Below are positions 1 through 10,789 of a DNA stretch of 64,000 nucleotides, one piece after another. Origin of the DNA: Magnolia sinica. Its lineage: Eukaryota > Streptophyta > Magnoliopsida > Magnoliales > Magnoliaceae. The notes beneath the pieces were generated by a model. The model made no database searches, was not told where the DNA came from, and saw only the letters and a program-made list of their open reading frames with translations. Positions within the stretch are counted from its first letter, which is position 1, and each line of letters starts with the position of its first letter. The position numbers were made by a program, and so were the translations under genes. Where the stretch lies: positions 103,147,759 through 103,211,758 of the forward strand of contig NC_080578.1 of assembly GCF_029962835.1 (NCBI RefSeq), given 5' to 3'.

Positions 1-1150
1 CATAGCTAAGTTTCAAAGGAAGAAACACTTGACGCTCCATCCCTGGAACCTCGGGTGATGAATCTTTCAATGCCCTCAATGCATTCTCCCATACCTCTTT
101 CTTATCCTTGCGAAGCATGGCCCGCCCCACTGTCTTTATTGCAAGCGGTAATCCACTGCACTCTTCCACAACCTTCTCTGCTACTGGTCGAATCTCAGAT
201 GACAGAACTGCATTACCACAGAACAAATTCCACGCTTCCTCCCTTGTAAGAGCTCTGACTTTAATTGACTTATGGGCCCCCATCGCATTACACACTGCAA
301 CCGATCGGGTGGTTATCATGATCTTGCATCTGTTTTGCTTGTCCGGCTTTGGAATTCCAACTTGATTCAAGCTAAATTCTTCCCATAGATCATCTAAGAT
401 AAGCAGATACCTCACATTCTTCAACTGAGCAAACAGCTTGATCCTCTTCTCTTCGTTTATGCCGAATTGCATACCCAACCTGTTTCCAATCTCCTCTTGA
501 ATTGATCCCAAATTGAGGTCTTTGGACACAGTTATCCAAATCACGACATCAAAGTCACGGGTTTCGGTGCACCTATTGTTTATGGCTTTCATGAGAGTGG
601 TTTTTCCTATTCCACCCATCCCATAAACACCTACAACGCCATTCTCCTCATCTTGTAAGCATTGCCATATCTCCTCCATGGTTTCCTCAGACGTGCTTTG
701 TTGTCCTCGCGGTAGTGATGTTTGCATCTCCAACACCCTCTGCTGACGAGTGCATTCAGCCACCTTATCGAAGACCCCTTTTACTTTGAGTTTTTTGTTG
801 AGCTTTTTGATGTCTTCGAGCTTTTTAACCACTCTTTTTCCCAATTTATAACGAGACAAGTGGTCGGTGCATATTCTCCTTACTGCGAACTCCGATCTTA
901 TTGAATAAACTTCAGTTTCGGTCTTTCTGACTTTGGCGAGCCAATTCTCAACGAGGGCTTTCTGTCTCTTTCCGACTGGTATAGCATCGTCGACTTCTGC
1001 TCGAATTTCGTCATGCTTTCGTTTTAGCTTTTCCGTTTTCCTCATCAGTGTCTCTACATTGTTGTTGAGATCTTTGAAATAACCAATGTGCCGAGAAATA
1101 GGAGCCCAGAAGAAGAGAATGATATCCACAATTGGACCCAACAACTCCAT
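1..1150 (-). CDS. CC-NB-ARC-LRR resistance protein (NLR 1), 5' part, runs off left edge
   Basis: This is the N-terminal 383 codons of an intracellular immune receptor of the RPS2/RPS5-like CNL class. The ATG is at 1150 on the minus strand and the frame stays open to base 1. In order: a coiled-coil domain (about residues 1-150, Lys/Glu-rich heptads), a P-loop GMGGIGKTT at 177-185, kinase-2 LLILDDLW ending in Trp (typical of CNL, not TNL) near 249-256, RNBS-B ITTRS near 279-283 and GLPLAI near 333-338. The frame ends in the region before RNBS-D. It aligns throughout with the complete gene at 34169 (about 82% identity counted by eye), with one 3-residue deletion after the NLFC motif and a start region three codons longer. 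No stop or frameshift is seen. The MHD motif and LRRs lie outside the window, so integrity of the whole gene cannot be judged. Family function (effector-triggered nucleotide switch) is known for CNLs; the ligand is unknown. Confidence 0.93.
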   Translation of the reverse strand, partial: MELLGPIVDIILFFWAPISRHIGYFKDLNNNVETLMRKTEKLKRKHDEIRAEVDDAIPVGKRQKALVENWLAKVRKTETEVYSIRSEFAVRRICTDHLSRYKLGKRVVKKLEDIKKLNKKLKVKGVFDKVAECTRQQRVLEMQTSLPRGQQSTSEETMEEIWQCLQDEENGVVGVYGMGGIGKTTLMKAINNRCTETRDFDVVIWITVSKDLNLGSIQEEIGNRLGMQFGINEEKRIKLFAQLKNVRYLLILDDLWEEFSLNQVGIPKPDKQNRCKIMITTRSVAVCNAMGAHKSIKVRALTREEAWNLFCGNAVLSSEIRPVAEKVVEECSGLPLAIKTVGRAMLRKDKKEVWENALRALKDSSPEVPGMERQVFLPLKLSY

Positions 1151-1375
1151 TCTAGATGGATGGATGGATGAAGGCAGCAGAGAGGAATGAAATGAAAGTA
1201 CCGTTGGAAGTAATGCTGTGCAATCTCTGTTTATATGACTTCACTTTTCAGAAGCTGAGGAGAAAAAGGAAAAGAATGAGATGGATCGACGAACATGAGC
1301 TTGCACAATATGCATTGTGTGTGGCCCACACCGTAATGTGATGTTTTAACAACGTCCAATCATGTGCTGCCCCTC
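1151..1375 (-). promoter_or_regulatory. Promoter and 5' leader of NLR 1
   Basis: Read on the minus strand this segment matches the leader of the NLR at 34169 almost base for base: a CT-rich patch, the block CAGCTTCTGAAAAGTGAAG, a TATA-like CATATAAAC at about 1229-1238, then a short leader with CATC repeats next to the ATG. The TATA lies about 80 bp from the ATG, so the leader must be short. The further upstream part (to about 1375) also matches 28463-28530. Promoter assignment is inference from conservation and the TATA box. Confidence 0.7.
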
Positions 1376-2609
1376 TTATTGGGAAGCAGATTGGCTGGTG
1401 TACCACACCACCGATCTGGGTGGTGTGTTGATGTCACCAAGTTCTGTGGGTTATGTGTTATATTCAAATCATCCATTCATTTGGAGAGCTCATTGTAAGG
1501 CTTGAGCCGAAAAAATAAGACAGATCCAAAGATCAAGTGGACCAAATTGTAAAAAGCAGTGGGGGATTGAACGTCTACCATTGAAACCCTTTCGGGTCAC
1601 AGAAGTTTTGGATCAATATGATATTTGTTTTTCCTCTTCATTAAGGTATGTGTGACCTTATGAACAAATTTGATGGAAAATAAATGTTATGGTGGGCCCT
1701 ACAAATGTTTTAATGGTGAGAATTATTGTTCCCACTTCTATTTGTGGTGTGGTCCACTTAAGCTTTGGATATGACTCATTTTTACCCTTGGAATTGAGGA
1801 GCTCCAAAAACTCGTGCAGCCCGCCATGATGTTTTTGAGAAATTCACACTATTCACCATTTTCATCAACTTATTTTTGGAGGCAAGCCAAAATTTGAGGT
1901 TGATCTAATACTCGAGTGGGCCATACTAAAAACATTGGTGATAAACACCCACTACTAAGATAACGCAAGTACACCATTGATGAAACATTCGTAGCCTACC
2001 ATGATATTTTTTAAAAATCCACCCCGGCAACACTAGTATTGAACCCCTATTTTGAAACAACGCTAGCACCTATGGAAACGTGTGTGGTCCACTAATATTT
2101 TCAAGAAATCCACCTAGTTCACCGGTTCATTTTAGTTGGTGGGGTCAAATATGATCAAGATCCAAAACTCAAGTGGGCTACACTGCTTCAAACAATGTAT
2201 TGAACGTTGACTATTAGAACATAAAAGCTCCAAAAACTTGTGTGGCCCCACTGTGATGTTTTTAAGGAATCCATCCAGTCACCATTTTTTTTTTCCGGCT
2301 CATTTTAGGTAGTGGGCCCAAATATGAGGCAGATCCAATAACACTCCAATGGGCCATACCTCTCAAAACAATGGTATTAAATGCCCACTATTAAAACATT
2401 GGGAGTCCATCCACCATTTGAGTCAGATCATTTTATGAGGTGGACCAATATGAGGCAAATCAAATACTCAAGTGAGTAATGAAAAGATTTCAATGGTGGT
2501 TGTTCAATCTCTACTCTTTCCTTCAATGTGGTCACTTAAGCTTTAGATTGTCTCATTTCCCTGCTCACCCGTTAAGGAAAAAATTGGATGAAGTAGACTT
2601 CTCATTATA
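1376..2609. repeat. Truncated MITE-like foldback element plus diverged half-copies
   Basis: From about 1391 there is one arm of a foldback element (end AGCAGATTGGCTGGTGTACC) with the core words seen all over the window (CCATTCATTTGGAGAG, CAGATCCAAAGATCAAGTGGACC). It has no matching right end. From about 1800 to 2580 several diverged half-units follow. The part 1980-2580 is the inverted counterpart of 30540-31250 upstream of the second NLR. No gene is seen. Confidence 0.7.
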
Positions 2610-2727
2610 GGGCCGTACACGAGTTAAGCTAGCTCAAAAAGCTTGCTCGGCTTCGTTCAATCTAACTTGATTTGACTCAACTTGAACGGCGACTCGAGGC
2701 GAGCCAAGTTTCATTCAAGCTCATGGG

Positions 2728-2728
<1 letters not shown>
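2610..2728. repeat. GAGCTC/GAGCCGAGC-rich repeat, left copy
   Basis: Starts GGGCCGTACACGAG and is rich in AGCTAGCTC, GCTCGGCT and ACTCGAGGCGAGCC words. A sequence of the same style in inverted orientation lies at 3899-4055, so the two may be the ends of one element that now encloses the microsatellite block. This is inference from word content only. Confidence 0.4.

Positions 2729-2783
<55 letters not shown>
2729..2783. repeat. (AC)n microsatellite
   Basis: An uninterrupted AC dinucleotide run of about 55 bp. Peptides read through it (THTHTH) are not genes. Confidence 0.97.
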
Positions 2784-2784
<1 letters not shown>

Positions 2785-2850
2785 CTTACTCATCCCTTTC
2801 TTTCCCTCTCTCCTTTACAAGCCCTACCTACCCCACTATGCCTGCCAGAG

Positions 2851-2851
<1 letters not shown>

Positions 2852-2931
<80 letters not shown>

Positions 2932-3000
2932 ACCCGCCTGACACGACCAAGAGTGGAGGGTTTGCCTGACTCAGCCACACTCGCCCGACTATATATAGAT

Positions 3001-3055
<55 letters not shown>

Positions 3056-3124
3056 ACCCGCCTGACACGACCAAGAGTGGAGGGTTTGCCTGACTCAGCC
3101 ACACTCGCCCGACTATATATAGAT

Positions 3125-3180
<56 letters not shown>

Positions 3181-3349
3181 CCTCTCACTTTCACTTCCTT
3201 CTATGATTGATGGTCCACCTATCAGCCACACCCACCCGACTATATATAGATATATACTCTCTCTCTCTCTCTCCCTTCTCACCCGCCTGACACGACCAAG
3301 AGTGGAGGGTCTGCCCGACTTAGCCACACCCGCCAGACTATATATAGAT

Positions 3350-3414
<65 letters not shown>

Positions 3415-3487
3415 TCTCAACCGCCTGACATGACCAAGAGTGGAGGGTCTGCCCGACTCAGCCACACCCGCCCGACTATATATAGAT

Positions 3488-3567
<80 letters not shown>
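2852..3567. repeat. Compound minisatellite: CT tracts alternating with a conserved ~80-bp spacer
   Basis: CT runs of variable length alternate with a conserved spacer: TTCTCACCCGCCTGACACG, then ACCAAGAGTGGAGGG, then a CAGCCACAC block, ending CGACTATATATAGATATA. Spacer copies begin near 2927, 3050, 3179 (a variant with TTGATGGTCCACC), 3276 and 3413. The unit is therefore CT-tract plus spacer, amplified about five times. No protein is encoded. Confidence 0.95.
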
Positions 3568-3568
<1 letters not shown>

Positions 3569-3898
3569 TCTCCATTCCTCAGCCCAACTTGATCAAGTTA
3601 CTCGGCTCAACCTGCTCTTCTTAGAACTTGCCCATTCGAAGTTTTTCTTTCTTTCTTTTTTTTTTCTCTCTGATTAGCTCAACAATAACAAATACCTATA
3701 ATCTTTGTTTTTTTAAAAAAAAAATTGTTTGTTTGTTTATTTATTTATTTAATTGTTTGAAAATAAAAAAACTTCAAATTCCAAAAATGAGATTTTGGGT
3801 TTTGATGTGCAAATTGGAAGGTTTGGGGGTTGGGTTGAGACTAGGTTGGGCTTGGTTGGACTAGATTGGGCCGGTTGGGGTCGGGTGGGGGCTCAGTC
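3568..3898. other. Low-complexity interval, nothing recognised
   Basis: T-rich and A-rich runs around 3650-3760 (including TTTATTTATTTATTT) followed by a GGTTGGG-rich stretch. I see no gene or delimited element. Confidence 0.6.
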
Positions 3899-4055
3899 GA
3901 CATAGTTCACTCGGCTCGAACAGTCAAGCCAAGCTGAGCTAGCATTTTGAGCTTAAATGTAGAGTTGAGCCGAGCTCAAATTGAGGTAGTCATGGAAATG
4001 AGTTGAGCCGAGCAGCGCGGAGCTCTTGACATGGCTCAATGTATAACTCTACTTC
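3899..4055. repeat. GAGCCGAGC-rich repeat, right (inverted) copy
   Basis: Repeated words GAGTTGAGCCGAGC and CTCGGCTCGAAC; ends GACATGGCTCAATGTATAAC, which loosely mirrors GGGCCGTACACGAG at 2614. Possible opposite end of the element starting at 2610. Confidence 0.4.
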
Positions 4056-4528
4056 TCTACATGCATCGCAGCAACCCTACCTAGGGTCAATCCCTTTGGA
4101 TGGGATATAAACATCTCAATGGACTAAGGAAGGTTTCACCAGTAGGCATTGCCCTCCTTATGTTATGTGGCCTACTTGAGTTTTACATCTGCCTCAATTT
4201 TTAGCCCACCTCCTGACATGAGCTGGCAAAATGGATGTATGCTGTAGATTTCTCAAAAATATTACGGTGAGTCTTATGTAATTTTCAATGGTGGGTGTCA
4301 TTATCCCCACTGTTTCTGTTCGTGTGGTCCACTTGAGCTTTGGATCAGCTTAAGTTTTGGGCTTATGCCCTAAAATGAGCCAGCAAAACGAATGAACTGC
4401 ATAGATAAAACATACATCACATGGCCCCGTAGAGTCATGGCACGGTTGGTATGTAGATTGAGTGGCAGCCCTTAAAATACTTGGGCCCACCATCATATTT
4501 CTGACAATTCCAATCCGTCCACCGTTTC
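4056..4528. repeat. MITE fragments flanking solo LTR E
   Basis: Contains core words such as GTGTGGTCCACTTGAGCTTTGGATC and AATCCGTCCACCGTTTCT. The last element is interrupted by LTR E and resumes at 6542 (ACCAGATCATTTTTAGGAGG), which is the expected continuation of the core. Confidence 0.65.
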
Positions 4529-4550
4529 TGTAAGGGCCGTGAATAATTTA

Positions 4551-4629
<79 letters not shown>

Positions 4630-6541
4630 ATCTTATCTTTATTATTATTTATTTATTTTAAATCTACCTTATCTCCTATCTTATCTAAATCTTTAACTCG
4701 TTTAGTTTAAATATACCTCTAAACACTCCTCGCATCTCTCAAGATAAAAAGAGTTCTAGTTAAACTAAAATATTAAGAAAAAAGCTACCTGCGACAACAG
4801 AGAAAGGGAGAAAGAAAATTTTGGAGTGCTTACATCGGGTATGTATATCGTCCTCATTCTAGTATTTTTATATATTTAATATAAATTGATTCGGTGAATG
4901 CAATGAACGGTGTGGATTGGTCACACGTTCATTGTATTAGATTATGGGTGGAGGCCCTTTAAAGGTGAGGTGAACCTAAAATTATGTAATTATAGTTGGT
5001 GCGCGTCTGATCAAATTAGATTTGGTCTGTACGGATCATATGATCCCTAAGGCCAAAATATACAAAGGCCCTAATATTCAGATCAATCTAACCATCAGAT
5101 GGGCCACATTAGTTAGACGTAGAAGTGTTTGATAAAGGAATCTTGGATATTTTGTGCAAGTGTTACTATCACTTGGCGTAGAAGGTCAAGATGGGCCATA
5201 GGTGAATGTTTGGTTAGATCCACACCACTCCTCAAATGCATAGAGGTAAAACATGACAAGACCTCAAGAATCTGAATGATCTGACCATTCGATGGACCAC
5301 CTTGATCAAGTAATTATCATTCAATTTTAAAATCTTATGAGGGAGAAAAAAAATAGAATATAAATTTGAATTATTTAATTATTTTGGATCTGGCCACTAG
5401 GATGTTAATCAAAGGTGGGCCCCACCATGTAATACAAATATATGAATAATAATACCGTTGATATAATTGATAGGACCCCGACATTCAAATCAACCTAATT
5501 ACATTGCAGAGTCAATACTACCAAACTCAGGTGAGTGACCCAACTTGTCTCATAATTCATTAAAATTAAAATAAATCATTGCGATTGTTTGATTTATTTA
5601 CTGGTTTGAATATTTTGATATGATGATTGTACGATAAATTTATATGTGAATATTTTAATTGAGACAACTATGCCAAATAGGACAAATACGCATTTACTTA
5701 TCATCTCTCATTCATTGCATTGCATAATGCATGGTCGATCCTAGGGGCCCTCCCTAGAAGAAATGTCGATCCTGGTAGAGCGTTACCAGATGCGGGTTAT
5801 GCCCAAGCCTACCGAAAGGTGGAAGCCTACCCAACGGGTGGATGCGGGTTGACGACCTCCAACCTAAGCAGATGGACGATCACCCCATCTGATGCATTCA
5901 TACCTCATTTTACATTCATATCTTTGTACATGTATTTTTGCATTATTTTAATTATTATGATTATGAACCATGCTGGGTTATATCACTAAGCCTGGCCAGC
6001 TTATATTTTTTTATTGATGGAAAAACCATACAGAGGAGCCATTAGCAGATGACGTGGCGCAAGAACCGGAAGGATCTACTGTACCTGAACACGACCCACC
6101 TGAATCATGGCCATACTTATCTGAGGATGAAGTGGCTGCATTAGAAAATTTTTAATTATATGTTTTATTTTGTTAGCACAGCTTAATTAACGAATAATAC
6201 ATACTGGTATTTATTTTGCGACTTTAAGGAATTATTTAGCTTTATTTCTTTGGACCAATATTAGCATGGAATAAATATCATTATAGTATAATGGTATAAT
6301 AAATGAATAATTTTAAGGTTTATTTTATTTTAAGGATTATTAAGATTTATAAATACTTAGTTGATTGGTGTTATGTATTATGTATGTGTGATTGAGATTA
6401 TGGTGGACTTTATATTGAATGTAAATATCACATGCGATTAAACTGATTAAAGAATTAAGTTGATATACTTTGTGTATAAGTTACGAACCAAAACTCGGGT
6501 CTGAGGGTGCACACTCTGTACCCGGATTTTGGGGTATGACA
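4529..6541 (+). mobile_element. Solo LTR E (Ty3-type ends), 2.0 kb
   Basis: Starts TGTAAGGGCCGTG and ends TTTTGGGGTATGACA, the TG...CA form also seen in elements C, D and F. The flanking 5 bp are GTTTC on the left and ATTTC on the right, a one-mismatch target duplication. The ends are not repeated inside, and no gag or pol is present, so it is a solo LTR left by recombination. It contains a TA microsatellite and, at 5720-5880, a GC-rich stretch with repeated GATGCGGGTT. Orientation is inferred from similarity of its ends to LTR F, which has a plus-strand TATA box. Confidence 0.75.
4555..4626. repeat. (TA)n microsatellite inside LTR E
   Basis: About 72 bp of uninterrupted AT dinucleotides directly after TTAATTAA. 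Confidence 0.97.
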
Positions 6542-7798
6542 ATTTCTACCAGATCATTTTTAGGAGGTAGGCCCAAAGATGAGGCAGAACCATAACTCAA
6601 GTGTGCCAAGACGTGTATTGAACTATGACTGTGCAATCATTCTTTAGTCATTTGTGCGGCCACCATGATGTATTTGAGAAATCCACTCCATCCATCAGTT
6701 TTTCTAGCTCATGTTATAGGATAAACCAGGAATGAGCTAGATCCAAAACTCAAGTGGGCCACACAACAAGAAAAAGCAGAAATTGAATGGCCACCATTCA
6801 AACATTTAGGGCCAACTATGATTTTTTGATAAATACACTTCTCCATCGTTTTTGCCATCTAATGTTAGGGCATGACCTCAAAAGTGAGGTAGATCCAAAA
6901 CTCAAGTTGGCAATACAAATAGATGGGGTAGATTTCCTTTCATCCAGAACTCAAGTGGGCCATACAAATGGAAATCCCCGTACATCCAAACTTTTTTTTT
7001 TTTTAGAGTAAATAGATCAGCCAGAAAATGAGGCAGATCCAAAGTTCAAGTGAACAGAACTAGCTAGTATACAGCGCCTACCATTGAAAACTTTTCAAAA
7101 CTTCTCAAGGGCTACAAAAGTTTTGGAAGAAGCTGGTATTTGTAGGTTTGTCAATGGGCCAGACTCGGGCCTGCCAAAATAAAAAACAAAATTGGAGGCG
7201 TGGCCAACCCCAAGTCCGGCCCATCAACAGCCCGAGATATTTTCCATATCTGTGTAACCTAATTAAAACGCTGGATAGCAAATAAACATTACAATGGACC
7301 TTAGGATGTTTTAAATGGTGGGTGTTCAATCACTACTGTTTTCTTATGGTGTGGTTTACTGAAGATTTGAATCTGCCTTATTTTTTGATTCATGCCCTTG
7401 TATAATCTAGAAAAATAGATGGATGGTGTGGATAAATAGATGGGGTAGATTTCTCACGGATATCATGTTTGAACTCATATCCTTAAATGAGGTAGCAGAA
7501 CAAATAGGTGGGGTAGATTTCTCACAGATATCATGGTGGGCCCAACTACGGTGTGGGTGGGGTTGCACCTCAATCAAGCATTGGAGGAAAAAACTGAGAA
7601 GTAGGTGGACCTTAAAGTTGTGGGCAATATCGTCAATATGAAAAAACAAAAAATAAAATAAAATCGTACATATACAGCAGCAGGGGGTTTTTCGGAAATA
7701 GTTTTGAAGTATGGGATTTTTTCGAAAATAGTTTTGAAGTAGGGGTTTTTCCGGTCCATGGCAAAAAAAAAACAGCGGCCATACCGGAAGATCCGGAC
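6542..7798. repeat. Nested MITE fragments, no gene
   Basis: Several half-copies of the common core (AGGCAGATCCAAA, CAAGTGGGCC, GGTGGGTGTTCAATC). Around 7684-7760 a unit TTTTTCGGAAATAGTTTTG with its follow-on AAGTA is present twice in tandem. Short frames on both strands are accidental. Confidence 0.6.
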
Positions 7799-9655
7799 GC
7801 GGATTTCCTGCCAAAGCCTTTCGCAAGTTCCTGCGAAAGGATGCTCAGTGGGCCCACCGTGATGATTTTGAGAAGTCTAGCTCGTCCTTCCGTTTTAAGA
7901 GATCATTTTAGTACGTTCGACTAAAAATTGAGGCGGATGCAAGACTCAAGTGAGTCACACGAGAGGGAAAATTGGGAAAGAAATTCCCACCATTGGACGT
8001 TCCTGGGGTCTACCTTAATGTTTATATGCTATCCAAACCGTTTAAAAGGTCATTCCAAATGGGATGAAGTGAAAACACCCAAATTATAGCCTGGTACAAA
8101 ACTTTTATAGCCATAATTATTACCTATGGGCGTGTTTGGGATGAGAAGAGATTAGGTGGGATGGGATTCAAAAAAATATAATTATTACCCATGGGTGGAT
8201 TGTCCCCTGTTGGTAATATGATTGTACGTTGAATTGATATACCCACCATTATTTGAAATTACTAAGAATAACACACATGTGTTGTATCTAAACCGTTCAT
8301 TTGTTTTGTAACCTCATTTTATGGCATGGGCCTCAAAATGAGGCAGATCCAAAACTTATGTAGCCCCAAAGAAGTTTTCAACAGTAAGTATTCAATCCTC
8401 GTTGCTTTCTATGGTGAGGTCCACTTGAGCTTTAGATTTACCTGATTTTTTAGCCCATGCTCTAAAATAATCTCGAAAAATGGGTGGACAGTGTGGATAT
8501 AGCCCACACATCATGGTGGGACCTACACAACTTGCTAACATTGAGGTAAATTGACACGAAACCCAATGCAATTTCACCTAAAGCTTTTCCATTCTTCCCA
8601 AACATGGAGTGGAATTAGCAAAAGACCAGATGACGTAATCCTTAGCGCGTGGTTGGGCAGTGGGATTAGAAGGGATTCGGTGGGATGGGAATTGCATCTG
8701 GTCCTTTGCCAACTCCACTCCATGTTTCGGAAGAGTGGAATTAGATCAGATGGAATTGCATTAGGTCCCGTGCTAATTTCACTCAATGTTAGCAAGTTGT
8801 GTAGGTCCCACCATGATGTGTGGGCTATATCCACACTGTCCACTCATTTTTCAAGATTATTTTAGAGCATGGGCCAAAATATCAGGTAAATCTAAAGCTC
8901 AAGTGGACCCCACCATAGAAAGCAATGGGGATTGAATACTTACCGTTGAAAGCTTCTTTGGAGCCACATAAGTTTTGGATATACCTCATTTTTAAGCCTA
9001 TGCCATAAAATGAGGTTACAAAACAAATGAACAGCTTAGATATAACACGTGTGTTATTCTTAGTAATTTCAAATGATGGTGGGTATATCTATTTAATGTA
9101 CCACCTAATTACCAACAAACCATGGCATTAATCTTATCCCAATCCCATGGATCTTAAGACAATACATTGACAACACAATCATTACCTTTAAATCCCAACC
9201 AATCCACCCTAATCCGTTCAAATTTGCCGGGGATGTGTTTGGTCGGAGGGATTGGAAGGGATGGGAATGTTTAATCCCGGGATTGGCCGGGTGTGCCAAA
9301 CAGACTGGATATAGCAATCCAGGGATATAGCAATCCTATGGATCTCAAGACAATTCACTGACAACACCATCATTACCTAGAAATCCATGCCATCCACCCT
9401 AATACCATTCAATCCCTTCCAATCCACCCGGCCTAACGGGCCCTAAGATTGCTTAAACGGTGCTCACTAAACGCTCACTGTTTCCTCTTGCATGGCCCAC
9501 GTGAGTGTTGGATACACCTCGTTTTTTGTTGCACGTCCTAAAACGATCTCGTAAAAGGGATGGACGGTTAGATTTCTCAAAAACATCACGGTAGGCCCCA
9601 CCTAGCATTCTTGCCCAGTAACTTCCTGTGAAAGGCTTACGCAGGAAATCTGTTT
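7799..9655. mobile_element. Composite MITE with terminal TTTCCTGC/CCTTTCGCA arms and nested insertion
   Basis: Left arm begins near GGATTTCCTGCCAAAGCC followed by CTTTCGCA-AGTTCC-TGCGAAAG, itself a small perfect inverted repeat. The right end near 9620-9650 carries the mirrored GTGAAAGGCTTACGCAGGAAAT. Core arms (CACCGTGATG at 7856; ATCACGGTAGGCCCC at 9585) lie inside each end. The middle, about 8130 to 9455, is an inserted second foldback element. Exact termini are uncertain. Confidence 0.5.
8233..9090. repeat. 858-bp near-perfect hairpin (arms ~410 bp, loop ~40 bp)
   Basis: The left arm from TTGATATACCCACCATT (8234) to about 8643 is complementary to the right arm from about 8683 to GGTGGGTATATCT (9090). 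Checkpoints pair in order: TTACTAAGAATAACAC with GTGTTATTCTTAGTAA; CCACACATCATGGTGGGAC with GTCCCACCATGATGTGTGG; TTGCTAACATTGA with TCAATGTTAGCAA; CCAAACATGGAGTGG with CCACTCCATGTTT. Mismatches are scattered and few. The terminal loop is around 8644-8682. No protein is encoded. Confidence 0.85.
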
Positions 9656-10045
9656 CCAGAAAATCTGCTCATATTCAACAGAAAAATGGCCAAACCTTGG
9701 CTACAATTGGTCCACTGAGATGCAAGGAAAGGGAATGACAGTGCATAGAACTTGTATGAATTCCCTTTCTCAAGGTGCACGTGGCAAATCAGGACTGTTA
9801 ATCTGGTGGGTCACCATCTGCATAGGCCCAGTGACGGCCACTTGTGACGATCAAGCTGTTGTCAGTTTTAGTCGTTCAAAGTGAAACGCTGATCTAACAA
9901 CACCTTATTCAGATCACTCGTTGGATGGCTACCACGGTCCATATCCCTTGATTTTTGAGATATGGCCCATCGACTGGATGTCACACCAGAATAAGGGTTC
10001 TGATCACAAAATCTCCTTCACCAAAATACCATTCTGTGGGAGTAG

Positions 10046-10093
<48 letters not shown>

Positions 10094-10256
10094 GTACCTT
10101 AACAGAGAGGAAAGAGAAAGGGCTTGCAAAAGAGCGAACAAGGTCAGAGACGGAGGGTGAGCCTTCTGATTAGCTAGATCAAAACCCATGTGTGGGCCCC
10201 ACCGTGATGTGATTTTTTTAATCAAGCCCACTGCTGTCTATCATGTGCGGCCTCTC
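9656..10256. other. Interval without a recognised gene, with (GA)n tract
   Basis: Contains a GA dinucleotide run at 10049-10090. The rest shows no coding pattern and no delimited repeat. Confidence 0.6.
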
Positions 10257-10265
10257 GTATTCTCC

Positions 10266-10780
10266 GGACGCGGATTGCGTCCTACCCCCGCCGGACGGTA
10301 ATCCGTCCGGGCAGGGCTCCGTGGGGCCCAAAGTGATGTAAGTGTTTTATCCACGCCGTTCATCGCTTTTCTCATATCATTTTAAGGTATAAGACAGAAA
10401 CTGAAGTAGATCCAAAGATTCAGTGGATCACATCAAAGGAAGCTTCAGTGATAATGACTCTCACCGTTGAAACCTTTCTAAGGGCCGCAATGATTTTTTT
10501 TTTTTACCATCCAACCTATTAATAATGTCTTGCAGACGTGGATGAAGTGAAAACACAAATATCAGCTTGATCCGAAACTTCTCCAGTTCCCAATAAGTTT
10601 TTAATGGTGGAAGTTAAATCCTCACTTTGTAGTTCACTTAGGCCCTGGACCTACCTCATTTTTTGTAACATTTATTAAGATGATATGACAAAAATTATGA
10701 ACGGCGTATATAAAATACTTAAATCACTTTGGGCCCCACAGAGCCCCGCCCGGACGGAGGGTAGGACGCAATCCGCGTCC
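10266..10780. mobile_element. MULE-type MITE with perfect 9-bp target duplication
   Basis: A 515-bp non-coding element. Its termini are a perfect inverted repeat, GGACGCGGATTGCGTCCTAC on the left and its exact complement on the right, and the arms continue into the common core. It is bounded by the identical 9-mer GTATTCTCC at 10257-10265 and 10781-10789. A 9-bp target duplication is the signature of Mutator-like transposases. It has no transposase and so is non-autonomous. Confidence 0.9.
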
Positions 10781-10789
10781 GTATTCTCC

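Noticed and set aside
2672..3624. Open frames over the AC and CT/GA repeats on both strands
   Set aside because: They read only THTH, SLSL or RERE dipeptides from microsatellites.
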